64,000 bases of DNA, taken from Rhodococcus triatomae (GTDB lineage: Bacteria; Actinomycetota; Actinomycetes; Mycobacteriales; Mycobacteriaceae). Positions within the stretch are counted from its first letter, which is position 1. Every line of letters begins with the position of its first letter. This document shows positions 42,592 through 50,668 of this stretch, one piece after another. The position numbers were made by a program, and so were the translations under genes. The notes under the pieces were generated by a model. It had not been told where the DNA came from and made no database searches. It was given only the letters and a program-made list of their open reading frames with translations. The stretch is from contig NZ_CP048814.1 of assembly GCF_014217785.1 (NCBI RefSeq), positions 2,232,001 through 2,296,000 on the forward strand, written 5' to 3'.

Positions 42592-42610
42592 ATGTAAGCG
42601 GTGTATACAT
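42592..42610. promoter_or_regulatory. TetR operator copy 5 (DJ-1/PfpI gene)
   Basis: 19-bp palindrome ATGTAAGCG-G-TGTATACAT, 45 nt upstream of the DJ-1/PfpI gene, closely matching the copies around the TetR gene. Confidence 0.6.
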
Positions 42611-42655
42611 TTCGGGACGTTCCCCGGATCGGGAGAGAATGGATCAGGAGAAGAC

Positions 42656-43363
42656 ATGACGAAGGTCCTGTTCGTGATCACGGCAGCCGACCGGTGGACC
42701 CTCGCCGACGGTGAGGTGCATCCCTCCGGATACTGGGCCGAGGAGGTGGCGGTGCCCCACCGCAACTTCTCCGAGGCCGGATGGGACATCACGATCGCCA
42801 CTCCGGGAGGCACGCCGCCCACCCTCGACCGGCTCAGTCTGGGGATCTCCGGCGGACTGCCGTGGAATCGCAGGAAGGTCGAGCACTACCTCGAGTCCAT
42901 CGCCGACGAGCTCGCCACTCCGGTGTCGCTCGACACCGTCGACCAGGCCGACTACGACGTGGTGTTCTATCCCGGCGGCCACGGCCCGATGGAAGACCTC
43001 GCGTACGACGAGACGTCCGGTGCGCTGCTGACCGCGCGTCTGGCGTCGGGCAGGCCGCTCGCGCTGCTCTGCCACGCCCCGGCGGCGATCCTCGCCGCGA
43101 CCGCTGCCGACGGCACGTCCCCGTTCGCCGGGTACCGGATGACGGGGTTGTCCAATCGGGAGGAACTCCTCAACCGGTTCGCGCGTAAGGCTCCCTGGCT
43201 GCTGGAGGACAGGCTGAAGGAGGCTGGGGTCGACTACTCGAAGGGCACGTTGCCGCTCCGTCCGCACATCGTGGTGGACAGGAACCTCTACACGGGGCAG
43301 AACCCGCAGTCCTCCGACCGGTTGTCCGAGCGGATCATCGCGGACGTCGGCGCGAAGGCCTGA
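42656..43363 (+). CDS. DJ-1/PfpI-family protein (Hsp31-like)
   Basis: A 235-residue class I glutamine-amidotransferase-like protein. The nucleophile cysteine lies in ALLCHAPAAILA, with a preceding YPGGHGPMEDL; the architecture matches the Hsp31/glyoxalase III branch (glutathione-independent methylglyoxal or carbonyl detoxification, chaperone). It has a TetR-type palindrome 45 nt upstream shared with the flanking ADC/OYE genes, consistent with a reactive-carbonyl response. Ribosome site AGGAGAAG. Confidence 0.88.
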   Translation: MTKVLFVITAADRWTLADGEVHPSGYWAEEVAVPHRNFSEAGWDITIATPGGTPPTLDRLSLGISGGLPWNRRKVEHYLESIADELATPVSLDTVDQADYDVVFYPGGHGPMEDLAYDETSGALLTARLASGRPLALLCHAPAAILAATAADGTSPFAGYRMTGLSNREELLNRFARKAPWLLEDRLKEAGVDYSKGTLPLRPHIVVDRNLYTGQNPQSSDRLSERIIADVGAKA

Positions 43364-43389
43364 CCGCCGCGGAGGCAGTCGGGTATCCG

Positions 43390-43776
43390 TCAGCGCGCCC
43401 GGCCGAGTTCGGCGTCGCGCCCGCTGCCGGCGAGCAGGACGGTGGCTTCCTCGAGCCGGGAGAACCGCCCGTCCGCGGTGATCTGCGCGAACACGTACAC
43501 CTCGTGTGCGGCGCGGCTGCCGTCGACCTTGTCGACTTCCACGACGTGCCGCTCCGCGTAGGTGTCGCCGTCGACGAGTTCGTCGAGGACCGTCACCGAC
43601 GCCCGGCGGACCAGTGATCTCAGGTGTTCGATGTGCCGGACGAATCCGGCGCGATCGTCCCAACTGCCGTCGGTGCGCTGGCGGTAGTCCGGGGTGAAGT
43701 GGCGATCGACGATTTCCGCCAGCGGAGTATCGCGGTCGTTGAGCAGGGCATCGAGGGCGCGGGCGACGGACGGCAC
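43390..43776 (-). CDS. SnoaL-like NTF2-fold protein
   Basis: A 128-residue NTF2-superfamily protein (VARALDALLNDRDTPLAEIVDRHFTPDYRQRTDGSWDDRAGFVRHIEHLRSL, then YAERHVVEVDKVDG). The fold covers polyketide cyclases, ketosteroid isomerases and many orphan proteins; no catalytic residues can be assigned. The start is uncertain: no ATG is available and GTG 43776 leaves the palindromic region upstream free, whereas GTG 43809 or 43845 would place the start inside it. Divergent from a MarR regulator. Confidence 0.7.
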   Translation of the reverse strand: MPSVARALDALLNDRDTPLAEIVDRHFTPDYRQRTDGSWDDRAGFVRHIEHLRSLVRRASVTVLDELVDGDTYAERHVVEVDKVDGSRAAHEVYVFAQITADGRFSRLEEATVLLAGSGRDAELGRAR

Positions 43777-43792
43777 GGCCCGACCCGGCGAA

Positions 43793-43859
43793 TTGCGTGT
43801 TATTTGCACGCAACTCACGTTACCGAAATTGCGTGCGAAAAGCACGCTAGTATCGCGTG
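43793..43859. promoter_or_regulatory. MarR operator region with repeated TTGCGTG elements
   Basis: TTGCGTG (43793-43799) and CACGCAA (43807-43813) form one inverted repeat with 7-nt spacer. TTGCGTGC follows at 43829. CACGC-N7-GCGTG (43843-43859) abuts the MarR start. Multiple equal-spaced sites in a divergent promoter are typical of autorepressing MarR proteins. Confidence 0.55.
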
Positions 43860-43860
43860 T

Positions 43861-44313
43861 GTGGCAGACACCTCGTCCCGGAACAGTTCCCGCCGCATCG
43901 CCGAGGCGCTCGGCCGCGTCGTGCGCAGGCGCGTCCGTGCGCCGCTGTACGCGGATCTGACCGCGAACCTGGATGCCGCCGTCAACCCGGCCACCTATCC
44001 GGTGGTGAGCGCGATCGATCGCCTCGGTCCCTCGAGTGCCGCGGCACTCGCCGACGAGGTGGGGCTGGACCGGTCGGTGGTGAGCCGCCGTGCGGCGACC
44101 CTGGTGGCGGCCGGTCTGCTCGCCTCGGGCCCCGACCCGGCCGATGCCCGGGCCGTGCTCCTGGACCTGACGGACCGTGGGCGCGAGGCCGTGGTCACCA
44201 TGCGGGAACGGCTCGACCGTGCTGTCGACGCGGCCACGGACGAGTGGACCGACGAGGAGGTGGAGACGTTCGCGCGGCTGTTCACCAGGTTCGTCGACGG
44301 CCTCGGCCGGTAG
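43861..44313 (+). CDS. MarR-family transcriptional regulator
   Basis: A 150-residue MarR protein with the winged-helix core (TYPVVSAIDRLGPSSAAALADEVGLDRSVVSRRAATLVAAGLLASGPDPADARAVLLDLTDRG). GTG start 43861, directly after the operator repeats. It probably represses itself and the divergent SnoaL-like gene; the inducer is likely a phenolic or other small aromatic compound, as in the family generally. Confidence 0.85.
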   Translation: MADTSSRNSSRRIAEALGRVVRRRVRAPLYADLTANLDAAVNPATYPVVSAIDRLGPSSAAALADEVGLDRSVVSRRAATLVAAGLLASGPDPADARAVLLDLTDRGREAVVTMRERLDRAVDAATDEWTDEEVETFARLFTRFVDGLGR

Positions 44314-44331
44314 GTGCCGGCCGGGAGGAAC

Positions 44332-44685
44332 TCAGGAACGCACCAGGCGCGCGATGGCGTCCGTCGCTTCCTTGATCTTCGCCTCGGCCTCGGGGCCACC
44401 GGCGACGGCGGCGTCGACCACGCAGTGGCTGATGTGGTCCTCGAGCAGCCCCATCGCCACGGCCTGCAGGGCTTTGGTCATCGCGGAGACCTGCGTGAGG
44501 ATGTCGATGCAGTACTTCTCGTCCTCGACCATCCGTTGCAGGCCGCGGGCCTGGCCCTCGATGCGACGGAGCCGCTTGAGGTAGTCGTCCTTGGCGCTGA
44601 TGTAGCCGTGCCCGGCGTGCTCGTGATCGTGGGTGACGGCGTCGGACGCGGGGGCGGGCTCGGCGGGCGTGGTCGGCGACGTCAT
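44332..44685 (-). CDS. csoR: copper-sensing repressor CsoR
   Basis: A 117-residue all-helical CsoR/RcnR protein. The Cu(I) ligand set Cys59, His84, Cys88 has exactly the Mycobacterium CsoR spacing (25 and 4 residues). The N-terminus is His-rich (HDHEHAGHG). The ATG at 44685 is set by AGGAGG with 5-nt spacing. A CsoR-type palindrome TACCCCCTAGGGGTA is 32 nt upstream, indicating autoregulation; the copper ATPase operon lies behind it on the same strand. Confidence 0.92.
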   Translation of the reverse strand: MTSPTTPAEPAPASDAVTHDHEHAGHGYISAKDDYLKRLRRIEGQARGLQRMVEDEKYCIDILTQVSAMTKALQAVAMGLLEDHISHCVVDAAVAGGPEAEAKIKEATDAIARLVRS

Positions 44686-44717
44686 GGCATCCTCCTGGAT
44701 AGGTTCTTCGTCCATAG

Positions 44718-44732
44718 TACCCCCTAGGGGTA
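44718..44732. promoter_or_regulatory. CsoR operator upstream of csoR
   Basis: TACCCCCTAGGGGTA: near-perfect palindrome with the C-run/G-run layout of CsoR sites, 33 nt upstream of csoR and 11 nt after the end of copA. Confidence 0.75.
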
Positions 44733-44743
44733 TTAGCTTCTCG

Positions 44744-47014
44744 TCACTGCGCCACGGACCGGAACCGGCGCAGCCGCAGGCTGTTGCTCACCACGAACAC
44801 CGACGAGAACGCCATCGCGGCACCCGCGAGCATCGGGTTGAGCAGACCGGCCGCAGCCAGTGGCAGCGCCGCCACGTTGTAGGCGAACGCCCAGAACAGA
44901 TTGCCCTTGATGGTCGACAGCGTCTTACGGGCGAGCCGGATCGCATCGACCGCGGCCCTCAGGTCGCCGCGGACGAGGGTCAGGTCGCTCGCCTCGATCG
45001 CCACGTCCGTCCCGGTGCCCATCGCCAGTCCGAGGTCCGCCTGCGCGAGCGCCGCGGCGTCGTTGACCCCGTCGCCGATCATGGCCACGACCTTGCCCTC
45101 GGACTGCAGCCGGGTGATCACGTCGACCTTGCCCTCGGGCAGGACCTCGGCGATCACCTCGTCGATGCCGACCTCGGTCGCGATGGCGCGAGCCGCCGCC
45201 GCGTTGTCGCCGGTGAGCATGATCGGAGTCAGGCCCAGGCCGCGCAGCTGCGCCACGGCCTCCGCCGAGGTCGGTTTGACGGCGTCGGCGACGACCAGCA
45301 CCGCCCGCGCCTTCCCGTCCCAGCCGATCACGACCGGAGTCCTGCCCTGCTCCTCGGCGGCCCGGGCGGCGCGCTCGAGCTCCGGGGTCAGGTACTGGCC
45401 CCGATCCGCCAGCAGGCGGGTGCGGCCCACCACGACGTCGCGGCCGTCGACGACACCCTCGACACCGAGCCCCGCCACGTTCGCGAACCGCTCGGTCGCG
45501 GGCAGGGAACCGAACTTCTCTCGGGCAGCCTCGGCAATCGCGCGGGCGATCGGATGCTCGGAGGCGTCCTCGAGCGCTCCGGCCAGGCGCAGCGCGTCCC
45601 CGTGGTCCTCGTCGTCGGCGGCGATCACGTCCTGCAGGGTCATGACCCCGGTGGTGACGGTACCGGTCTTGTCCAGGACCACGGTGTCCACGCGCCGGGT
45701 CGACTCGAGCACCTCGGCCCCCTTGATGAGGATGCCGAGTTGGGCGCCGCGGCCGGTGCCGACCATGAGTGCCATCGGCGTTGCCAGGCCCAGCGCGCAG
45801 GGGCAGGCGATGATGAGGACTGCGACCGCCGCGGTGAATGCGACGGAGACGGAGCCGCCCGTGCCGAGCCAGAACCCGAGGGTGGCGGCGGCGAGCGCGA
45901 TGACGATCGGTACGAAGACGCCGGAGATCCGGTCCGCCAGGCGTTGCGCCTGTGCCTTACCGGTCTGGGCGTCCTCGACGAGCTGCGCCATCTGGGCGAG
46001 CTGGGTGTCGGATCCGATACGGTCCGCCCGCACCACGATGCGGCCACCCACGTTCACCGTCGCCCCGACCACCCGGTCGTCCGGGCCGACTTCGACCGGC
46101 ACCGACTCGCCCGTGAGCATCGACGCGTCCACGGCCGAGGCGCCCTCGACGACCGTGCCGTCGGTGGCGACCTTTTCGCCGGGCCGGACGACGAAGCGGT
46201 CCCCCACCGCGAGTTCCCCAGTGGGAATCCGGATCTCGACGCCGTCGCGGAGCACCGCGACATCCTTCGCGCCCAGTTCGAGGAGTGCGCGCAGGGCCGC
46301 CCCGGCGCGCCGCTTGGATCGTGCCTCGAAGTAGCGGCCGGCGAGGATGAACGTCGTCACCCCGGCGGCGGCCTCGAGGTAGATGTTCGCGGCGCCGTCG
46401 GTGCGGGCCACCGAGAACTCGAAGGCGTGCGTCATGCCCGGTGTGCCCGCGGTGCCCCAGAACAGCGCGTACACCGACCACCCCAGTGCGGCAAGGGTTC
46501 CCATGGAGATGAGGGTGTCCATGGTGGCGGTGGCGTGTTTCAGGTTGGTCCAGGCCGCGCGGTGGAACGGCCAGGCGCCCCACACCACCACGGGGGCCGC
46601 GAGTGTCAGGGACAGCCACTGCCAGTTGGTGAACTGCAGCGCCGGGACCATGGCCATCGCGATCACCGGGACGCTGAGTACCGCCGAGATGATCAGCCGC
46701 AGCCGCAGGGCGTCGGTGGGGTCGTCCTGCGTATCGTCCTGCGCTGCGGGTGCGTCCGCGCGGCGTGGAAGGCGCGCGGAATAGCCGGCGTTCTCAACCG
46801 CCTCGAGCAGGGTGTCCGTCGCGACCCCGTCGTCGATGTCGACGCGGGCCTTCTCCGTCGCGTAGTTGACGGTGGCACTCACGCCGTCGATCTTGTTGAG
46901 CTTGCGCTCGATACGGTTCGCGCACGACGCACACGTCATGCCCTCGATCTCGAGTTCGACGTGCCCGCCGCGGGGCATCGTGTCCCCGCGGTGCGGCGTT
47001 GTTCCGGAACTCAC
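44744..47014 (-). CDS. copA: copper-exporting P1B-type ATPase
   Basis: A 756-residue P1B-1 ATPase. It has an N-terminal metal-binding domain with GMTCASC (Cys28, Cys31), TGES in the actuator loop, the membrane CPC copper site (IIACPCALG), the phosphorylation motif DKTGT, an HP motif (SEHPIA) and GDGVND. The last helices contain FAYN and MAFSS, the Cu(I)-specific signature. GTG 47014 is chosen because AAGGAG lies 5 nt upstream; ATG 47035 lacks a ribosome site. Last gene of the copZ-copA operon under a CsoR-like site. Confidence 0.93.
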   Translation of the reverse strand: MSSGTTPHRGDTMPRGGHVELEIEGMTCASCANRIERKLNKIDGVSATVNYATEKARVDIDDGVATDTLLEAVENAGYSARLPRRADAPAAQDDTQDDPTDALRLRLIISAVLSVPVIAMAMVPALQFTNWQWLSLTLAAPVVVWGAWPFHRAAWTNLKHATATMDTLISMGTLAALGWSVYALFWGTAGTPGMTHAFEFSVARTDGAANIYLEAAAGVTTFILAGRYFEARSKRRAGAALRALLELGAKDVAVLRDGVEIRIPTGELAVGDRFVVRPGEKVATDGTVVEGASAVDASMLTGESVPVEVGPDDRVVGATVNVGGRIVVRADRIGSDTQLAQMAQLVEDAQTGKAQAQRLADRISGVFVPIVIALAAATLGFWLGTGGSVSVAFTAAVAVLIIACPCALGLATPMALMVGTGRGAQLGILIKGAEVLESTRRVDTVVLDKTGTVTTGVMTLQDVIAADDEDHGDALRLAGALEDASEHPIARAIAEAAREKFGSLPATERFANVAGLGVEGVVDGRDVVVGRTRLLADRGQYLTPELERAARAAEEQGRTPVVIGWDGKARAVLVVADAVKPTSAEAVAQLRGLGLTPIMLTGDNAAAARAIATEVGIDEVIAEVLPEGKVDVITRLQSEGKVVAMIGDGVNDAAALAQADLGLAMGTGTDVAIEASDLTLVRGDLRAAVDAIRLARKTLSTIKGNLFWAFAYNVAALPLAAAGLLNPMLAGAAMAFSSVFVVSNSLRLRRFRSVAQ

Positions 47015-47045
47015 GGATACTCCTTCGCTGTGCATGACAGGGCTG

Positions 47046-47987
47046 TCAGTGACCGTGCCCATCGGTGTCGGATTCGGTGTCGCTCGGGGTCTCCGCGGCG
47101 ACAGTCCCCTCGGCCGTGAGAGTGAACTCGGCGGTGCGTACGACCCCCTCGTGACGGAAGTCGAGGAACAGCCGGTAGTTCCCGGCGCCGGGAACGGTGA
47201 CCCCGAATCCGATGTCCGGGCCGGGATCCGTGGATCCGTCGCCGGGATGACCGGCGGGGTGGACGTGGAGATACCCCAGATCGTCGGCACGTAGTGCGAC
47301 GAGGTGCCCGTAGGCGCCGAGGTGTGGCTCGAGGTCGGTGACGGGTGCCCCGTCCCGGGTGATCGTGAACGTCAGCTCCGACGTGCGCCCGGCCCGTGCC
47401 GTGCCGTCGAGGGCGATGTCGTAGCCGTCGACCGAGGTGCTCGCGGCAGCCGCGGGCAGGGACCGGGGGTCGTAGTCGCCCGCCACGTGCAGGTCCGCGC
47501 CCAGGGTGGTGGCGGCGCCGTCCCCGGGGGTGAAGTCGGCGTAGACGCGGTAGTCCCCGCCCCGCAGTGCCTCGAGCGGGGTCGACCAGGTTCCGGTGTC
47601 GTCGAGGACGGGATGCAGGTGTCGGTATCCGGTGAGGTCGCGGCGTACCACGATGAGGTGCAGATCCTTCTCGTGGCTGGTGGTGTACCGGGTGAGTGGA
47701 ACACCCTCGGAGGTCAGGATGCGGAATCGCAGGTCCGTCGCCTGCCCCGCGCTCACGACGGGGTCGTCCAGCACCAGGGTGTGGTCGCCGTCGGTAGCCG
47801 TCAGGCCGCCCGCCTCGGAGGCGCCGGTGTCGGGTCGCGCGGTGCCCTCCCGGTCGGTGTCGTGGTCCCCGCCGTGGGCGACCGGTTCGACCGGTCCCGG
47901 ACCGAAGGCGGCGCCGACGCCGAAGCCGGCGGCGAACAGTACGGCGAGCCCCACGGCGAAGGCTGCCAGTTTGGTGGGTGTGTTCAC
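47046..47987 (-). CDS. secreted/membrane-anchored protein with duplicated GYxHxHP motif
   Basis: A 313-residue protein with one N-terminal membrane helix (about 5-30) and an extracytoplasmic part. Two similar halves each contain a GY-x-H-x-HP block (TGYRHLHP near residue 120 and LGYLHVHP near 250) followed by a beta-rich YR-x-(Y/F)-x-DF segment. The C-terminus is acidic and ends DGHGH. No named family is certain; the position between copZ and copA, and the histidines, suggest a periplasmic or wall-side copper binder. Confidence 0.8.
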   Translation of the reverse strand: MNTPTKLAAFAVGLAVLFAAGFGVGAAFGPGPVEPVAHGGDHDTDREGTARPDTGASEAGGLTATDGDHTLVLDDPVVSAGQATDLRFRILTSEGVPLTRYTTSHEKDLHLIVVRRDLTGYRHLHPVLDDTGTWSTPLEALRGGDYRVYADFTPGDGAATTLGADLHVAGDYDPRSLPAAAASTSVDGYDIALDGTARAGRTSELTFTITRDGAPVTDLEPHLGAYGHLVALRADDLGYLHVHPAGHPGDGSTDPGPDIGFGVTVPGAGNYRLFLDFRHEGVVRTAEFTLTAEGTVAAETPSDTESDTDGHGH

Positions 47988-47990
47988 TGC

Positions 47991-48197
47991 CTACTCCGCC
48001 AGCTGGTATCCGGCCTCGTCGACTGCGGCCGCGAGGGTGGAGCGGTCGATCGGCCGGTCCGCCTCGACGGTGACGCGGCCGCTGGCCAGGTCGACGTCGA
48101 CCGAGGTGACGCCGTCGATCTCGCCCACCTCTTCGCGGACCGACGCGACGCAGTGGCCGCAGGTCATTCCGGTGACGGTGACGGTGATGGCGCTCAT
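47991..48197 (-). CDS. copZ: copper chaperone CopZ
   Basis: A 68-residue HMA-domain protein with the Cu(I) motif GMTCGHC (Cys13, Cys16) and the full ferredoxin-like fold. It carries copper to the CopA ATPase. First gene of the operon copZ - secreted protein - copA; the gaps are 3 nt and 31 nt. Ribosome site AAAGGCAG. A CsoR-like element ATACCCCCCTACCGTAT lies 59 nt upstream. Confidence 0.92.
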   Translation of the reverse strand: MSAITVTVTGMTCGHCVASVREEVGEIDGVTSVDVDLASGRVTVEADRPIDRSTLAAAVDEAGYQLAE

Positions 48198-48256
48198 GGG
48201 TGCTGCCTTTCGGTTCGGGAAGTTCCGAATACTTCGGACTACGGATACTTTGTACC

Positions 48257-48273
48257 ATACCCCCCTACCGTAT
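48257..48273. promoter_or_regulatory. CsoR-like operator upstream of copZ
   Basis: ATACCCCCCTACCGTAT resembles the csoR operator at 44718-44732, with the ATACCCC half well kept and the other half degenerate. 60 nt upstream of copZ, 75 nt upstream of the divergent hydrolase. Confidence 0.6.
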
Positions 48274-48347
48274 ATCGGCAAGCCGTTCGGGAGGAAGCCG
48301 CGCGAGTCCGGCGCGCACGAACGGCCGCCCGAGCGGACAATGGGGCA

Positions 48348-49685
48348 ATGGCTGACCGCGGATTCACTCCCACGCAGTTGGCGGCACGCGCCGCCTACCT
48401 GCTGCGGGGCAACGACCTGGGCACGATGACCAGTGCTGCCCCGAGGCTCTATCCGCACATGTGGAGCTGGGACGCGGCGTTCGTGTCGGTCGGGCTGGCG
48501 CCGCTGTCCGTCGAGCGTGCCGTCGTCGAACTCGACACGCTGTTGTCGGCGCAGTGGAAGAACGGGATGATCCCGCACATCGTCTTCGCCAACGGCGTGG
48601 ACGGGTACTTCCCCGGCCCGGCGCGCTGGGAAACCCAGTCGCTCGCCGCCCATGCGCCGTCCGACGTGCACACGTCCGGAATCACCCAGCCGCCGGTGCA
48701 CGCCATCGCCGTGCAGCGCATCCTCGACCACTCCCGGCGGCACGGGCGCAGTACCCGCGCCGTCGCCGAGGAGTTCCTCGACCGCCGGTGGGCCGATCTG
48801 GTGCGCTGGCACCGCTGGCTCGCCAACGCGCGCGACATCGACGGGAACGGCCGGATCGCCCTGTTCCACGGGTGGGAGTCGGGCATGGACAACTCGCCCC
48901 GATGGGACGCGTCGTACGCCAACGTGATGGCCGGTGCCGTGCCGCCGTACCTGCGCCAGGACCTGGCCGTCGTCACCGACACCTCGCAGCGTCCGTCCAA
49001 CGGGGAGTACGACCGCTATCTGTGGCTGGTCGAGGAGATGAAGCAGGTCCGCTACGACGACACCCAGCTCGAGACGGCGATGAGCTTCGCCGTCGAGGAC
49101 GTGTTCGTCAGCGCGGTGTTCTCGATGGCCTGCCAGGTTCTCGCCGAGATCGGTGAGGAACACGCGCGGCCGCGCTCGGACGTCCGCGAGTTGTACGGAT
49201 GGGCGGAGCGGTTCCGCCAGGGCGTCATCGCCACCACGGACAGCCGGTCGGGTGCCGCGAAGGACTTCGATCTGCGCAGCGGGCGGTGGATCGGCACCGA
49301 GACGCTGGCGATGTTCTCGCCGCTGCTGTGTGGCGGCCTCGACCGGGATGCCGAGCGGGCGTTGATACGGACGTTCGAGGGGCCGAAGTTCTGCGGTCAT
49401 CCCGATCTGCGATATGCGGTGCCGCCGTCCACCTCGCCGGTCTCCGGCGACTTCCGTTCCCGCGAATACTGGCGCGGCCCCGTCTGGCCGGTGATGACGT
49501 GGCTGTTCTCGTGGGCATTCGCACGCCGAGGCTGGGCCGAGAAAGCGCACCTGCTCAAGTCGGAAGGGTTGCGGCAGGCCAGCGACGGCAGCTTCGCCGA
49601 GTATTACGAGCCGTTCACCGGCGCGCCGCTCGGCAGCATGCAGCAGTCGTGGACCGCGGCGGCCGTTCTCGACTGGTTGGGCTGA
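48348..49685 (+). CDS. ggh: glucosylglycerate hydrolase (GH63)
   Basis: A 445-residue alpha/alpha-barrel GH63 hydrolase, the same length as mycobacterial GgH (446). The catalytic aspartate is Asp181 in HGWESGMDNSPRWD; Asp42 (WSWDAAF) and Glu418 (FAEYYEPF) match the other active-site acids reported for the M. hassiacum enzyme. It hydrolyses glucosylglycerate, a compatible solute stored under nitrogen limitation, to glucose and glycerate. Single gene divergent from copZ. Confidence 0.85.
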   Translation: MADRGFTPTQLAARAAYLLRGNDLGTMTSAAPRLYPHMWSWDAAFVSVGLAPLSVERAVVELDTLLSAQWKNGMIPHIVFANGVDGYFPGPARWETQSLAAHAPSDVHTSGITQPPVHAIAVQRILDHSRRHGRSTRAVAEEFLDRRWADLVRWHRWLANARDIDGNGRIALFHGWESGMDNSPRWDASYANVMAGAVPPYLRQDLAVVTDTSQRPSNGEYDRYLWLVEEMKQVRYDDTQLETAMSFAVEDVFVSAVFSMACQVLAEIGEEHARPRSDVRELYGWAERFRQGVIATTDSRSGAAKDFDLRSGRWIGTETLAMFSPLLCGGLDRDAERALIRTFEGPKFCGHPDLRYAVPPSTSPVSGDFRSREYWRGPVWPVMTWLFSWAFARRGWAEKAHLLKSEGLRQASDGSFAEYYEPFTGAPLGSMQQSWTAAAVLDWLG

Positions 49686-49748
49686 CCGAACGGCTGGGCT
49701 GACCGAAACCCGCTCGCGCCCGGGGCCTCTGCCGTTACTGTCGAGCGC

Positions 49749-50495
49749 ATGCGTGTGCGAACTGGTGGGGCAGCACGACGGACCGCGGCGGCGGTGTTCG
49801 CCGCGGCGATGATCGCGGGCGGCGCGGGAGTGGCATCCGCCGAACCCGTGCGCGGTCCGGACGTCTCGTCCTGGCAGCATCCCGGCGGGGTGTCCATCGA
49901 CTGGTTCGCGGTGCGGGGCGCCGGCCAGACGTTCGCGATGGTCAAGGCCACCGAGGGACTCAGTTACGTCAACCCCTATTTCGTCCAGGACAGCCTGCAG
50001 ATGCGTATCGCCGGGCTCGCCCGCGGCGCCTACCACTACGCGGATCCGTCGCTGCCGCCCGAACCGCAGGCGGCGTTCTATGCGACCGTCGTCCTCGGGA
50101 TCAACGGCCCCGGCGACATGCCGCCCGTGCTCGACCTCGAGGACAGCAAGGGGCTACCGCCGCATCAGTTGATCGATTGGACGCACCGCTACCTGAACAC
50201 CGTCCGCGCACTCACCGGGCGGCAGCCGATCATCTACACGTACCCGAACTTCTGGCGGACGGCGATGGCCGACACCCGCGAGTTCACCCAGTACCCGCTC
50301 TGGATCGCGGACTACAACGGCCGGGACGCACCGGGTCCGCTGCCGGGAGGCTGGGCACACTGGTCCTTCTGGCAGTACACGAGTTCGGGACGGCTACCCG
50401 GCGTCACCGGCAACGTCGACCTCAACGTCTACAGCGGTGCCCAGGGCGACTTCGCGGCATACGCGAACATGTGGCCGCCCTTCTTCGGCAGCTGA
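49749..50495 (+). CDS. secreted GH25 lysozyme
   Basis: A 248-residue GH25 muramidase with a signal peptide (cleavage after about residue 31, ASA-E). Catalytic acids are Asp38 in GPDVSSWQ and Asp129/Glu131 in VLDLED; KATEG and NVDLNVYSG are the other family blocks. It cleaves the MurNAc-GlcNAc bonds of peptidoglycan, probably for wall remodelling or against competitors. Followed by a hairpin shared with the converging phoX gene. Confidence 0.9.
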   Translation: MRVRTGGAARRTAAAVFAAAMIAGGAGVASAEPVRGPDVSSWQHPGGVSIDWFAVRGAGQTFAMVKATEGLSYVNPYFVQDSLQMRIAGLARGAYHYADPSLPPEPQAAFYATVVLGINGPGDMPPVLDLEDSKGLPPHQLIDWTHRYLNTVRALTGRQPIIYTYPNFWRTAMADTREFTQYPLWIADYNGRDAPGPLPGGWAHWSFWQYTSSGRLPGVTGNVDLNVYSGAQGDFAAYANMWPPFFGS

Positions 50496-50530
50496 GTCCT
50501 CGGACAATCGGTCCCCGGGCTCCTGTCGGT

Positions 50531-50558
50531 GGAGTGCCCGACGAGAGCCGGGCACTCC
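50531..50558. terminator. bidirectional hairpin terminator (GH25/phoX)
   Basis: Perfect 10-bp stem GGAGTGCCCG (50531-50540) with 50549-50558, 8-nt loop, between converging genes. Confidence 0.7.
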
Positions 50559-50607
50559 GCGACCGGAGATCCGCGAAGGCCGAGGTGGGCACCTCCGCCC
50601 GAATGCC

Positions 50608-50668
50608 GCATCACGCGCCGATGCGTCCGCCCGGCTGCAGCATCACGCGCCGATGCGTCCGCCCGGCT
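50608..50668. repeat. 32-bp-period tandem duplication at phoX 3' end
   Basis: A 29-nt segment at 50608-50636 recurs exactly at 50640-50668, 3 nt apart. One copy lies inside the phoX coding end (the last codons and stop), the other just outside it. Confidence 0.8.

Noticed and set aside
44633-47119. Very long plus-strand frame opposite copA
   Set aside because: Arg/Gly/Asp/His-rich mirror of a strongly coding minus-strand gene; typical high-GC shadow.
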